64,000 nucleotides of DNA from Cyanobacteria bacterium RU_5_0. GTDB taxonomy: Bacteria; Cyanobacteriota; Cyanobacteriia; Elainellales; Elainellaceae. The notes under the pieces were generated by a model. It made no database searches, was not told the origin of the DNA, and worked only from the letters and a program-made list of their open reading frames with translations. The DNA lies in NCBI GenBank assembly GCA_012033255.1, contig JAAUSF010000007.1, positions 16,126 to 80,125 on the forward strand. The letters run 5' to 3'. The position numbers were made by a program, and so were the translations under genes. Below, in pieces: positions 43,253 through 53,648 of the stretch (the first letter of the stretch is position 1; the number at the start of each line of letters is the position of its first letter).

Positions 43253-43900
43253 ATGAAGCTTGTTATCCAGGGCAAAAACATTGAGATTACCGACGCGATT
43301 CGTGAGTATGTGCATCAAAAAATTGAAAAGGCAGTTAATCATTTCCAAACGTTCACTACCGAAGTTGATGTACATCTATCCGTCGCCCGCAATCCCCGGA
43401 TAAACCCCAAGCAGACGGCTGAAGTAACGATCTATGCGAGTGGTGCTGTCGTGCGGGCGGAAGAGAGCAGTGAAAACCTCTACGCCAGCATTGATTTAGT
43501 TGCGGACAAGATTGCTCGTCAACTTCGGAAATATAAGGAGAAACGCCATGAGAAATTCCATACGCCTGTCAAGACGATGGACGTTCTTGAACAAGAGCCT
43601 GTCGCTTCGACGTTGATTGACAACGATCGCACCCCCGAACTACCCAGCGAAGTCGTTCGCATGAAATACTTTGCCATGCCACCCATGACGATTCAGGAGG
43701 CGCTAGAACAGCTAGATTTAGTTGATCACGATTTCTATATGTTCCGCAACATTGACACTGGTGAAATCAATGTTATTTATGAGCGGAATCATGGTGGTTA
43801 CGGCGTGATTCAACCTCGTAACGGCAATGGTCACACCAATGGCAAATTTGCTGAGATTGCCCACAACCGCCGAACCGTTGAATCCTCCAACAAGTCTTAA
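43253..43900 (+). CDS. lrtA: Ribosome hibernation factor, long form (LrtA/HPF)
   Basis: 215 residues from [20 protein letters not shown], with GGGAGGAAG ahead at 43236; the GTG/ATG at 43220 would be an unusual extension. The N-terminal domain (1-100) is the HPF/YfiA S30AE fold that sits in the decoding center; the C-terminal domain (about 145-205, [39 protein letters not shown]) dimerises to make 100S ribosomes. In cyanobacteria the gene is light-repressed. A 190-nt leader precedes it. Terminator at 43961-43992. Confidence 0.95.
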   Translation: MKLVIQGKNIEITDAIREYVHQKIEKAVNHFQTFTTEVDVHLSVARNPRINPKQTAEVTIYASGAVVRAEESSENLYASIDLVADKIARQLRKYKEKRHEKFHTPVKTMDVLEQEPVASTLIDNDRTPELPSEVVRMKYFAMPPMTIQEALEQLDLVDHDFYMFRNIDTGEINVIYERNHGGYGVIQPRNGNGHTNGKFAEIAHNRRTVESSNKS

Positions 43901-43960
43901 TTCGTCCACAACAGCGCAGAACTTCATGTCTCTGCCAATTGCCTAACCTGTTTTACGTGC

Positions 43961-43992
43961 CGCCCAGTTCATCAAGCTGGGCGGTTCTTTTG
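43961..43992 (+). terminator. Terminator after lrtA
   Basis: CCGCCCAG and CTGGGCGG form an 8-bp stem with a 9-nt loop, followed by TTCTTTT. Confidence 0.85.
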
Positions 43993-44068
43993 CAAAAATA
44001 GGGATTTAGGGTGAGGGCAAATGGCGCATACAATGTCAGTGAGGGCAGTTAGCAGGAGGTATTATCCG

Positions 44069-44200
44069 ATGGCTGTAGAGCAATATCGGCAATACATTCG
44101 GCATCTCCTATCAGGACATGCCCGACGTGCTTCCAGACAAAGGAATGCACCAGAGTGTGACGTGCAGACTATTTTTGATTCTGAGCATGATCACCACTAA
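44069..44200 (+). pseudogene. XisI remnant
   Basis: 43 codons from ATG with CAGGAGGT 8 nt before. MAVEQYRQYIRHLLSGHA, then DVQTIFDSEHDHH, closely follow the start of XisI (fdxN-element excision controlling factor; YRQYIxxLL, VQxIFDTxRDHYQL). A stop replaces the next conserved codon, and the remaining 65 residues are gone. XisH, the usual partner, is not seen upstream. Confidence 0.65.
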
Positions 44201-44249
44201 CAGACATTGGCTTCTAAGGACAATCTCACTCTCAATCTCTCATCACCCA

Positions 44250-44912
44250 ATGTACACCTACGCCTTCCTCAATTCCATAGCTACTCTAGACTTACCAGAG
44301 GGAATCATTGGTTCACTGCAACTGATCGTAGCGAATCAACTGGCAGCCGTGGTGGAGTTGAATTTAGAACTCGAACCCTTTCAATCGAGCGATATACGGT
44401 TGATGCAAGCCGTCCTGTCTCACGATCGCGTCATTCGAGAGATCTTTGAGCAAGTCACCGTGTTGCCGCTTCGGTTTGGCACTTGTTTTGTGTCTCGGCA
44501 AGCCTTGTTAGAGCATTTAGAGTCTTATCAGACGGAGTATCTGAGTAAGCTGAATCGTCTGCAAGGACAAGCCGAATATTTGCTCAAACTGACGCCTGTG
44601 ATGCTCCCTGAACCGTCGATCGCGGCTGATGTCAAAGGCAAAGAATATTTTCTTGCTAAGAAGAAACAATTTCAGGCACAGGCAGAATGGCAGCAGCAGC
44701 AGCAGGAAGAGCTAGACGAGTTGGTGCAAACGATCGCACAGGCTTATCCCAATCTGATCCGCACTGAATCGAGTGATGGTGTTGAACGGGTTTATCTATT
44801 GGGCGATCGTCAACAAGCCCCTGCTTTTCAGGAGTATCTCAACCGATTGCCGCCGCATCCGCACTGGGAACTGAGTATTGGGGAAGCTCTGCCGCCATAT
44901 CACTTCGTTTAA
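44250..44912 (+). CDS. GvpL/GvpF family gas-vesicle protein
   Basis: 221 residues from MYTYAFLNS; the frame is open 44 codons upstream over the XisI remnant, but that part is not family-like. NQLAAVVELNLELEPFQSSD, AVLSHDRVIREIFEQVTVLPLRFGTCF are diagnostic for GvpL/GvpF. C-terminal third has a Gln-rich coiled coil (AEWQQQQQEELDEL). In gas-vesicle organisms it caps or assembles GvpA. No gvpA, gvpN or gvpC is in this window, so it is an orphan here; another role is possible. Confidence 0.88.
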   Translation: MYTYAFLNSIATLDLPEGIIGSLQLIVANQLAAVVELNLELEPFQSSDIRLMQAVLSHDRVIREIFEQVTVLPLRFGTCFVSRQALLEHLESYQTEYLSKLNRLQGQAEYLLKLTPVMLPEPSIAADVKGKEYFLAKKKQFQAQAEWQQQQQEELDELVQTIAQAYPNLIRTESSDGVERVYLLGDRQQAPAFQEYLNRLPPHPHWELSIGEALPPYHFV

Positions 44913-45616
44913 AAGTCTTTGCCCACCTTATTCGCTCTAAGGTTTTTGATTTTAGAGATAGTGAAGTGAGAATGGGAGGATGAATGAATCAAGGAATAAC
45001 GTGAAGAATCTAGATTGAGAAGTTTAGGAATGTCTTGGTGAACGTCTAAAGATTGATGTGGGTCGTGTCCACCCTACTCAGCTTTACTGCTCAACTGATG
45101 GGCGATCGCAGTCACCTCCCCCTCCATCGATCGAATGAGTCCCTACCTGGCTCCTTTGGGAAGGTGGCACGTCGTCTATGGCGGGCTTCGCCCCCAGCCA
45201 GGGATGGCACCCCTGCACCTCGTCCTAACCCAAGTGGCTGTCGCTATACCTTGAAACCCTTACTATGAATACATCTGAGTTAACGGTCATTGATGAAGAC
45301 AGTGTGTCGATTTTCGGGGTATCGTTCGCGCAGCGTGTGCGAAGCACATACCCCTCCTATGCCCTCATATGCCTTCGGCGGAGCGAAGCTCTACGATGCA
45401 GGGTGTCCCTATATCCCGATGAGGCATCTACACATATCGCGCGGGACTTATAGCCCCCCTGAAACCCCTATTGGTTAAGAAACTTGATCCTTCAACGCCA
45501 TTTGGCTCGATTTAGAGGAATATTGATAGTTCGATTGGGCAAGCTAACGTTAGTATTAGGCAGCGATCGCCCATCCTCTTTCGTAAACCCCTGCAATGTC
45601 TAGTCAGGATTGAATT
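44913..45616. other. 700-nt region without a gene; palindrome-rich
   Basis: Several open frames exist but none resembles a protein. It holds short GC-rich palindromes: GGCGGGCTTCGCCCC near 45180, GTTCGCGCAGCGTGTGCGAA near 45325, and GCCTTCGGCGGAGCGAAGC near 45370. Such palindromes are frequent in cyanobacterial intergenic DNA. A GCGATCGC-type site lies near 45565, just ahead of the next gene. Confidence 0.5.
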
Positions 45617-48529
45617 GTGGCTCCCGAAAACTCTCAAATTCAAGCACTGATCACCGAAATCGATGAGGTTCTCAACAGAACCACTCCTCGCCTACCGTGG
45701 GTCATGTCTAACGAAGCGTTACGGCAACGTCAGGTGTTAGAACAGTCCCGCAATTACCTTGTTTCTCTACAGCAGAGCAGTGGGAGTGACAGCCCAACCC
45801 TGAGAGAATCGTCTCAATCTGTGGCGGCGGCGGAGGCTTCAGCCCAACAGATTTTGCAGGCAGTCGTGCAAGAGATGAACTACCTGCGACTGAATATGCT
45901 GCAACCGTTGCGATCGGACATAGAAACGCTGCGGCTCCAGCGAGATGCGCTCACTCAGGAAATTCGCCAACTGGAGATGCAACAACAGCAGTATGTCTTG
46001 CCTCCGCAACAGAATCCGCAATACCTGACCGAGTTTCTGCAAGCGGCGATGCTGCAAATGCAGGAAAATCTGATGGGGCAGGTTGCTCAGATGATGGCAA
46101 GTCTGACGGTTGCATCGGGCGATCGCTCCCTCAACGAAGCCGAGCTAAACCTGGCATCCCTCAGTCCGGTGCAGCGACTAGAGCGATTGCGAATGTTTCA
46201 GGCGCAATCCGATCAGCTGATGATGAAGCTAGATACGACCTTGCGCGTCATCTTTGAGTCGCTTCAAACCAACATCCACAGCTATCAGGAGTCTCTGGAG
46301 CAAGGATTAAGCCGGATGTATAGTACAGGACAGCAAGGGGAAGCGGTGATCGCGGCATTTGTAGCACGGCTGGCGCGATTGCTTGGAGGCGAAGCTTCCT
46401 CCTTCCTGCAAGCGTCCATGCAGTCTTCTGGCTGGATGTCTGCTGAGCGATCGATCCTTCCGGCGAAGGAACCTCCGTTTGCGGAAGACCCGGACAGCCA
46501 GATCACTCGTCTGTTACAAGAACTCAATGCCCTGGATCAATCCGCCTTAAAGCAAGCTGCTTCGGGGGAACCCATTCCCTTTGATACATCAGATACCCCT
46601 CGATCGTCTGTTGAACCCTCGCCCCTGGACGAGGAAGCAGACTATCTAAAACAACTGAATTTAGAACTGAGTCAGTTAGATTTGACTGCCATCCCACCTG
46701 AATCAGACGCATTATCAGTGGATGCAGAGGTGTCCCTGTTTCAAGGAGATGAGAGTTTTCCCTTTCCACCTTTAGAAGATGAGGAAATCACTCGCCTTCC
46801 AGAGGATGAACTTAATCGGGAATCAAGGTTTATTACTCCTACTCCCACACCGCCAGAGTTGGATGATTTGGAGTCTGCGCTTGACTTGCTCAACCAACTG
46901 ACGGCTGAAATAGATGCCGATTCGTCCAGGGATATGAATTGGGCAGAACCCACTGATGCCTCATTTGAAGCGACAATTTCTGCTGACGAAATGCCACTCG
47001 TTGCTTCGCCAGATAGCCTTTACGAAGATGAGTTCTATCAAACTCTATTTGGAGAACCAACGGATACTGATGAGCCGACGATCGGTGAGGCAACGAATCC
47101 GCCTGATCGATCAATGGAAACAGAATCCTCGACGGAATCCATTGAGGTTTCAGGATCTCAACTCGAAGACCCCTCTGAGATGACTGACTTCAACCAAGAT
47201 TGGTTTGCTGGGCTGACCGATCCGGCAACCGTGGAAGCCTCGCTGCCAACTAACCCTCCGCCGGTAGAATTTCCGTCTGCTGATTTGCCTCAAACCGTCG
47301 AATCTTTCTTGTTAAGCGAACCAGAGCCGCCGCCTAGTGAAGAGGTGTCACTGGAGATGTTGATGGACGAAGAAGTCGAGGATTTGACTAGCCCCACGGA
47401 GGCAATTCCCGGTGAGCTAATCGATGAGGTTGAGACGATCGCCTCTCTGATGGATCTGATCCCGCCATCGGAGACTGAACCTGCATCAGTGCTAACGGCC
47501 CCTATTCCGATCGATCGACCCATTGAAGAAGACTACGAACCTGCCCGACCAGATGAAGATCTGCTAGTGACTGATATACCGGTCGCTGAGCCAGCTGTCA
47601 CCAATCTTCGCCTTCCGGCAAATACGCTTCACCAGTTAACAACTGATCTCTCTAGCCTGGAAGGAGCCGATGCAGATGCGATGTCGCTATCGGTGACAGA
47701 TGATGGGGATTGGGCGCTAGCCGATTGGGAAGAATCTCAGCCGATCGAATCCTCTCCTGTAGATCAGTTGCAAGTCGCTGGTCAGGAAATAGCATCCGAT
47801 TCGGGAGTCACGTCGTCTGTTGATGCCGCCACAATTAATTCTGTTGATGCCACCACGATCGAAGCGCTGTTATTTAGCGATGAGTTCATCGGCTTGACAC
47901 CAACAGACGAGAATATCCCTGACCAGACTGTTTCTGACCAAAATGAAGAAGAAGAAGAGGAAGAACTAGAAGCGCCAGACGCACCGGACTGGATCGATCG
48001 CCCTGAGGACCTGTTTGCTACTGAACTCACCCCCGAAGCAGAGCGTAATCGTCGAGTTGCAGATGAAATAGTTGAGGCGACCCTGGAAGACCTGTTTGCC
48101 TTCGTGGATGCTGAACCAGCCGTCACGCCCGAATCTGCAAAAGATCAAGTCGGTGATTCAGAGCCTGCCAACTCGACGACGCTCGAAAGCCTCTTCCCTC
48201 CAATATCAGATAATCAGCCGGATCAGCCATTTGAATTCAGTTGGCAACCGACAGAACCTCCTGCACCTGCGGAAGAAGATGCGGATGCTTTCACCTTAGA
48301 CGGATTGGATAGCCTATTTGAAGGGGTGCCATCGATCGAGCCTCCCCCCCGCGATCGTTCCTCTGAAATCGATACACAACGCTTCACTCTAGAAAATATC
48401 TTTGACGAACCGACCCCTGCGCCGCTTCAAGAAACCAACTCTGACCTGGAATCTTCTTCAGTGCCTGAAAGGGTTGAAACCGAATCTTCTGAAGCCAACG
48501 ATGTGTTAAAAAAAAAAGTTCAGATCTAA
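45617..48529 (+). pseudogene. Giant actin/Hsp70-fold protein, N-terminal part (first of three frames)
   Basis: 970 codons from GTG. Residues 30-240 are helical and coiled-coil (QQILQAVVQEMNYLRLNML). Residues 270-950 are acidic, Pro/Ser/Thr-rich and disordered. In the last 230 residues a short motif T-(L/I)-E-x-(L/I)-F recurs (TIEALLF, TLEDLF, TLESLF, TLDGLDSLF, TLENIF). The frame ends in KKKVQI just after a run of ten A (48510-48519). Shifting by one base there reads SSDLTIPDEDLDTVEHQE and continues into the next frame, so this is one gene of about 5.2 kb. Function unknown. Confidence 0.7.
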
Positions 48530-48546
48530 CGATACCGGACGAGGAT

Positions 48547-49767
48547 TTGGACACCGTTGAGCATCAGGAAACAACTCAGGCTATTCGAGAACCAGAAGCC
48601 GATACTTTAAACGATGCAGATTCAGACGATGCAGATTCAGACGATGCAGATGGTCTGCCAGAGCTAAGCGGCACTGTATCCGATCTAATCCAAGATTTGC
48701 TCCGATTGGCTGATGACGCTTCCTCACCTCTAATGGCTCAACTCCCGCATTCGCCGATTCCGTCCTATGACGATTTGCTAGAGCAAGATCCCTTCCTGGA
48801 AGTGGAATATGAAGATGAAATCACGATCCAGCCGGAAGAGGAATTCTTCACGACAGAGGATTTGATACCCGATGTGACAGTGCCAGACGATCGCCCCGCT
48901 CCAGAACCCATCTCCAGCATTTGGTACTTGGGAATCGATTTTGGGACTACAGGTCTTTCAGCCGTTCTGCTCAATCGTGTCACTCGTCAGCTTTATCCGC
49001 TCTATTGGACAGAAACACAAGACTCACCGGATGCCAAGGCGACCGATCGCCGATTCCGCCTCCCCACTGCCGTCTCATTCATCCCTGCGAAAAGCGATCG
49101 ATCTATGCCAACTCAGGCTGAACCAACCCAACGCTGGATCACCCCTGTCGCCATTGCTAATCTCCCATCGCTGATCCCACCCAACGCATCACCCGATGCC
49201 CCTCACCCATTCCTGCAAGACTTCAAACCCTTCCTCAAACTCGCCATTCCTCACTATTCCTCCCAAACATCCCAATGGGAACCTGTTTTACAGTGGTCTA
49301 ACTGGCTCCAAGTGCCGCTCATTTGGATTCAATATGCCCTTCAGACTCTATTGACCTCCCTAGACCCCTCTGACTCATCCACTGGGTTAACTTGCCACGC
49401 ATTAGGGCTAGAAGATCCGGAATTTCAAACCGCTTTCAGTCAACTGACAGGTGTCATGATGGGGCATCCGTTAACCTGGTCAGATACCTACCGGTTTAAC
49501 CTCCGTGAAGCCGTTCTTAACGCCAGACTGGTCGCTCAGCCAGAGCAAATTTTCTTAATTGAAGAGGCGATCGCAACGCTCCTATCTGTCCTTCGCAGCA
49601 ACCAGGAACCAACGAGGCAACACGACCAGAGCGATGACAACGACCTTCCCACCCCCTCATCCCCAAATCCTGCACAACGCCGACTGGCAGGGCAATACTC
49701 TCGTTCTCAATGCAGGGGCGATCGCGACAGAACTGGCATTGGTGAATCTACCGGCAACCTTGACTGA
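48547..49767 (+). pseudogene. Giant actin/Hsp70-fold protein, middle part (second frame)
   Basis: Continues the first frame after the A10 shift. After an acidic DADSDDADSDDAD run, WYLGIDFGTTGLSAVLLNR is the phosphate-1 loop of the actin/Hsp70/FtsA ATPase fold, followed by a domain (RWITPVAIANLPSLIP) and FLIEEAIATLLSVLR typical of that fold's first lobe. From about 49630 the frame becomes Ser/Pro/Arg-rich and unlike the fold (PNPAQRRLAGQYSRSQ), while the third frame takes over, so a second shift lies near 49640-49680. Confidence 0.7.
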
Positions 49768-50821
49768 CTTAAGCCATTCAGATTTTCACATTCGTAGTTT
49801 TCCGTTTGCTGGCAATGGAATTGACCAAGATATTATTATTCAGTTGCTCTATCCGCTGTTGCAAATACCGGATGCCGATCGCGTCAATCCAATGGCACAT
49901 CTCGATCTGAGTCTAGAAACAGTGAGCCTGGAAGGGCTGAATCTAGAACATTTGACGTTACCTGCACCAGGAGAACCGGATCTGTTGAATCGCTATGGCT
50001 TGCAGCAACGGCTAGAGAGTATGCGAACAGGGCAAATTCTTCTGGAAGTAGCTCGGTGTGTGAAGATCGTTCTACAACTCCAGAATCGCTTCACACTACG
50101 ATTGGGCGATCGACGCTGGACAATTTTGCGTCAGGATTTAGGCAGTAAAGTTTTGTTGCCCTATGTTCAACGATTAAATCGGGAGTTGAATTCGCTGTTG
50201 GCGCAACTGGAAACGCCTGTGTCGGCAGTGAATCAGGTAATCTGTACGGGCGGAACGGCATCAATGGGGGCGATCGCGCGTTGGCTGCGGCAAAAACTTC
50301 CCAATGCCACGATTATCCAAGATACCTATGCTCGTCCGGTTGTTCCGCAAGACAACTGTATCTCTAGCTGTAGTCGGGTCGCTTATGGACTTGCAGTTTT
50401 GCCGCTTCATCCCAAGGTGCTTGATTCTCCTCGCCAGGCATACAGCGACTATTTCCTATTGCTAGAGCTATTGCGATCGTTTCCCAATCGTTCGATGTCA
50501 GTGAGTGAAGTCTTGCAAATGCTACACCAACGGGGGATCGATACGCAAGCTTGTCACTCCCAAATTCTGAGTTTGTTAGACGGATACCTTCCTCCCGGTT
50601 TGGTGCCTTCAGAACCAGAGGCGATCGCTCTGACCCGCGAATCTTCTACCAATCCTGACTTGAAAGCCGTACAGATCGCTCCGCTCTTCCATAAGCAAGC
50701 GAATCAAATGTACCGTCCTAACCGCTATCAGTGGAACCAATTGAAACGCTATCTTGATACGCTGCTAAGCCACACGCACCAAAAACTAGACAAACCCCTG
50801 CCAACTCAACCAGTAGCCTAA
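49559..50821 (+). pseudogene. Giant actin/Hsp70-fold protein, C-terminal part (third frame)
   Basis: From about codon 38 (ILHNADWQGNTLVLNAGAIATELALVNLPA, the phosphate-2 hairpin of the fold) this frame continues the ATPase second lobe, with ICTGGTASMGAIARWLRQKLP as the adenosine motif and RVAYGLAVLPLH near the end. The last 150 residues (LLLELLRSFPNRSMSVSEVLQML) are helical. Joined, all three parts give about 1,730 residues. The shift may be mutation, sequencing error or programmed. Confidence 0.7.
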
Positions 50822-50937
50822 TAACCTATAGATTTTGAGCGAATCGTTCGCCATACTCAATCAAACGTGATATACAACTTTGTGGCTATGTCCTAAACCT
50901 TTATGGCGACAGCTATAAAACTCGCACATTGCGTAAA

Positions 50938-52230
50938 TCAACGTCTGGCTAATTCTGGTTCTCGACCGCTTAGACCTGTCATTAATCGCAATGCTAAAAA
51001 CTTGAGAGGACGAGCGATACGCATCACTCGCAGTCCGACTCGACGGACGGTGACGATCGGCAGCCAGCTATTGGAGAAGACCCGATCGAGGACATCTGTG
51101 AATCCTAAAATCATCAGGTTTTCCAGTTTGCGCCAGCGTTCGTAGTGTCGCAGGACTTGTTCATCGCCGATATCTTCGCCGCGCTCGTGAGCCGATCGCA
51201 AGATTTCTGCCAACGCCGCGACATCTCGGATACCCAAATTGAGTCCTTGTCCGCCAACGGGATGACAGCAGTGAGCCGCATCTCCAACGAGGGCTAACCG
51301 GGAACGAGTATAGCGATCGCTCTGCATCAATTTCACTGGGAAAAGGGCACGATCGCTCACCAACTCCAATTTGCCCAACTGCCCTTGATAGCGACGATCT
51401 AACTCTGCCAAAAATTCTGATTCCTCAACTTCAACCCACTTCTTTGCCTCGGCATGAGGAGCCGTCATGACAATCTGGTAGCGATTTCCGGGTAACGGCA
51501 GTGAAGCAAAAGGCCCACTTGCCCAGAAATGCTCACGGGCAATATTTTCGTGAGGTTTTTCAGGACGAATCACGGCAGTAACACAAGATTGCCAGTATTG
51601 CCAGCCGTGCGTTCCGATTCCGGCGTGTTGGCGAATGGGCGATCGCGACCCATCTGCCGCCACGAGTAATCGCGTCCGGATGGGTTGAGGTTCTCCAGCG
51701 ATCGACAGGATTAAATCAACAGCATCTGTTCCATACTCTGCTTTGACTAACTCTGCCGGACAAAGCCAAGTTATTGTTTCAGCATCTTTCAGCGCATTTA
51801 GGAGAGCTTGTACTAACACACAATGCTCCCCAACATAGCCCAACTCGTCTTTACCAAGGTCAGTGCCAAGGTCAGTGCCAAGGTCAGTGGGGTGCAAGTT
51901 CACAACCGCCGGATCGTAAGAATCTGCAAGGCGAATCTGACAGAATGGGGTGATGCTAGGCAGAATGTCTTGCCAAACCCCTAAGCCTTGAAAGATCCGT
52001 CCTGACATCAAGGTGATCGCGTATGCCCGATGTTGCTTAAGTCCGGTCTCACGGGGTTTTGCCTCAATAAGAGCAATACGAAGTCCGGAATCCTTCAGCG
52101 CACAGGCAAGCGTCAAGCCAACAATTCCTGCGCCTGCGATCGCCACATCATAATCGAGAGTAGAAAGTAAGGAAGCGGTGGGTGCGGGTGATGAGTGCTG
52201 TTTCAAAACCATTGGGATTATCGGAACCAA
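50938..52230 (-). CDS. FAD-dependent hydroxylase (UbiH/COQ6 family)
   Basis: Aromatic-ring monooxygenase, up to 430 residues. FAD GxGxxG motif YDVAIAGAGIVGLTLACAL, the DG motif LLVAADGSRSPIR, and the second FAD motif LALVGDAAHCCHPVGGQGLNLGIRDV are intact. Cyanobacterial members hydroxylate quinone precursors or related rings; plastoquinone synthesis is possible but not proven. A 12-bp tandem unit (GACCTTGGCACT type) gives the loop DLGTDLGTDLGKDELG at about residue 121. The start may be at an internal codon near residue 23. Confidence 0.9.
   Translation of the reverse strand: MVPIIPMVLKQHSSPAPTASLLSTLDYDVAIAGAGIVGLTLACALKDSGLRIALIEAKPRETGLKQHRAYAITLMSGRIFQGLGVWQDILPSITPFCQIRLADSYDPAVVNLHPTDLGTDLGTDLGKDELGYVGEHCVLVQALLNALKDAETITWLCPAELVKAEYGTDAVDLILSIAGEPQPIRTRLLVAADGSRSPIRQHAGIGTHGWQYWQSCVTAVIRPEKPHENIAREHFWASGPFASLPLPGNRYQIVMTAPHAEAKKWVEVEESEFLAELDRRYQGQLGKLELVSDRALFPVKLMQSDRYTRSRLALVGDAAHCCHPVGGQGLNLGIRDVAALAEILRSAHERGEDIGDEQVLRHYERWRKLENLMILGFTDVLDRVFSNSWLPIVTVRRVGLRVMRIARPLKFLALRLMTGLSGREPELARR
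51857..51893 (-). repeat. 12-bp tandem repeat in the UbiH-like gene
   Basis: Three near-identical 12-bp units (AAGGTCAGTGCC on the plus strand) encode DLGT repeats. A recent slippage expansion inside a loop. Confidence 0.85.
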
Positions 52231-52334
52231 GGGAGATCGATCGAGTAAGAGTTATACTTCCTTTATTCTGACGCGATCGTCTCACCCGATCAACCTATCA
52301 CCCGATCAACCTACTGCCCTGACCCCATGTGCGG

Positions 52335-52793
52335 CTAGTCCCAGAATGACTCTGAGAGAAGTGCCTCTATCTCACGGCTAAATTGCCATCTCTCCGGGAA
52401 TTGGGTATCTGGATAATCACAACGGACTTTACGAAGAGCATAGTCAAAAGCAGGATCAATCACGTCAATGAAATATCGGTTTAAGCTGGGAGATTGCTTT
52501 AACAACAATTCCAATTCGCTGCGTTGTTCATCGATCGTATCAACCCAACCCCGGTAGCATTCAGGCATGGAAACATAGCAGCGTTTGAGGAGATGGGTTA
52601 ACAAAATGCGTAATCGACTTTCTAGCTCTCGTTTCTGTGATTTTCCCAACGATGCAACTTCCTCGATTAGATTTTCCCAGTCCAAATTTTCAGTATTTCG
52701 TGCTTCAAGTTGAGCCACGGTAGTCTCAATCCATAGAGCAAAATCTTGCTCATACAGTTGGCTTAGGGACGCTTCAGTGTTAATTCGAGTCAT
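52335..52793 (-). CDS. DUF29 family protein
   Basis: About 152 residues from MTRINTEASLSQLYEQDF. YEQDFALWIETTVAQL, LDWENLIEEVASLGKSQKRELESRLRILLTHLLK and RSELELLLKQSPSL match DUF29, a family expanded in cyanobacteria. A longer reading from 52844 adds 17 residues of other character. Function unknown. It is the intact counterpart of the DUF29 half in the chimeric gene at 40974. Downstream of yebC on the same strand. Confidence 0.88.
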   Translation of the reverse strand: MTRINTEASLSQLYEQDFALWIETTVAQLEARNTENLDWENLIEEVASLGKSQKRELESRLRILLTHLLKRCYVSMPECYRGWVDTIDEQRSELELLLKQSPSLNRYFIDVIDPAFDYALRKVRCDYPDTQFPERWQFSREIEALLSESFWD

Positions 52794-52847
52794 AGAAGTG
52801 CCGAGGATATTAAACGATCGATTCAGTACGAGCAAGCTCACCATTGA

Positions 52848-53648
52848 TTACACCATGCTAAATGCCATCAACTCATCTGCCATATCGAAGTTGGCAGTCA
52901 CACTTTGCACATCGTCCAAATCTTCTAGAGCATCCATGAGGCGGAGCAGCGATCGGGCTTGGTCTGGATCAGTCACTTCCACACTGTTGTTAGGAATCCA
53001 GCGTAGTTCAACTTGGATGACGTTGTAGCCTTTGTCTCTTAAGGTTTGAGTCAAGATTTCCAGATTATTCGCGTTGGTGGAGACTTCAGCCCCTGGCACA
53101 TCTTCATCCACATCGATTAACTCATAGGATTCGGCTCCTCCTTCCAGAGAGGCTTCGAGGAGGGCATCTTCATCGATCGTCTCTGCTCCTCTGCCTTTTG
53201 GCTTATCCTTGCCTCGAAGGGTAACAATTCCCTTCTGCTCAAACATCCAGCCAACGCATCCTGTTTCACCCAAGTTCCCACCACGCTTGCTGAAGGCGGC
53301 TCTCAGGTCGGCTGCCGTGCGGTTGCGGTTGTCGGTCAACGCCTCAATCAAAATGGCAACGCCTCCAGGACCGTATCCTTCGTAGCGAATGGCTTCCAGG
53401 GTATCGTTGTCGGCTCCTAGTTTGCCTGCACCCTTGGCGATCGCTCGATCGATATTGTCATTCGGAATTCCGGCGGCTTTAGCTTTCTCGATCGCCGTGC
53501 GAAGCTGAAAATTCCCAGATGGCTCAGTTCCCCCCGTCCGAGCGGCCACAATGATTGCCCGTGACACCTTAGCAAACGTTTTGCCTTTAACAGCATCTAC
53601 TCGCGCTTTTTGTCGTTTAATGTTCGCCCATTTACTATGTCCTGCCAT
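52848..53648 (-). CDS. yebC: YebC/PmpR family regulator
   Basis: 266 residues. MAGHSKWANIKRQKARVDAVKGKTFAKVSR is the family start, with NIDRAIAKGAGKLG, YEGYGPGGVAILIE and GGNLGETGCVGWMFEQKG. YebC proteins act as DNA-binding regulators, and YebC/TACO1 homologues help ribosomes through proline stretches. Complete and intact. The next gene downstream is DUF29, 54 nt away. Confidence 0.95.
   Translation of the reverse strand: MAGHSKWANIKRQKARVDAVKGKTFAKVSRAIIVAARTGGTEPSGNFQLRTAIEKAKAAGIPNDNIDRAIAKGAGKLGADNDTLEAIRYEGYGPGGVAILIEALTDNRNRTAADLRAAFSKRGGNLGETGCVGWMFEQKGIVTLRGKDKPKGRGAETIDEDALLEASLEGGAESYELIDVDEDVPGAEVSTNANNLEILTQTLRDKGYNVIQVELRWIPNNSVEVTDPDQARSLLRLMDALEDLDDVQSVTANFDMADELMAFSMV

Noticed and set aside
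45053..45453. Short plus-strand frames in the 700-nt gap
   Set aside because: Built from GC-rich palindromes and lacking any conserved pattern.
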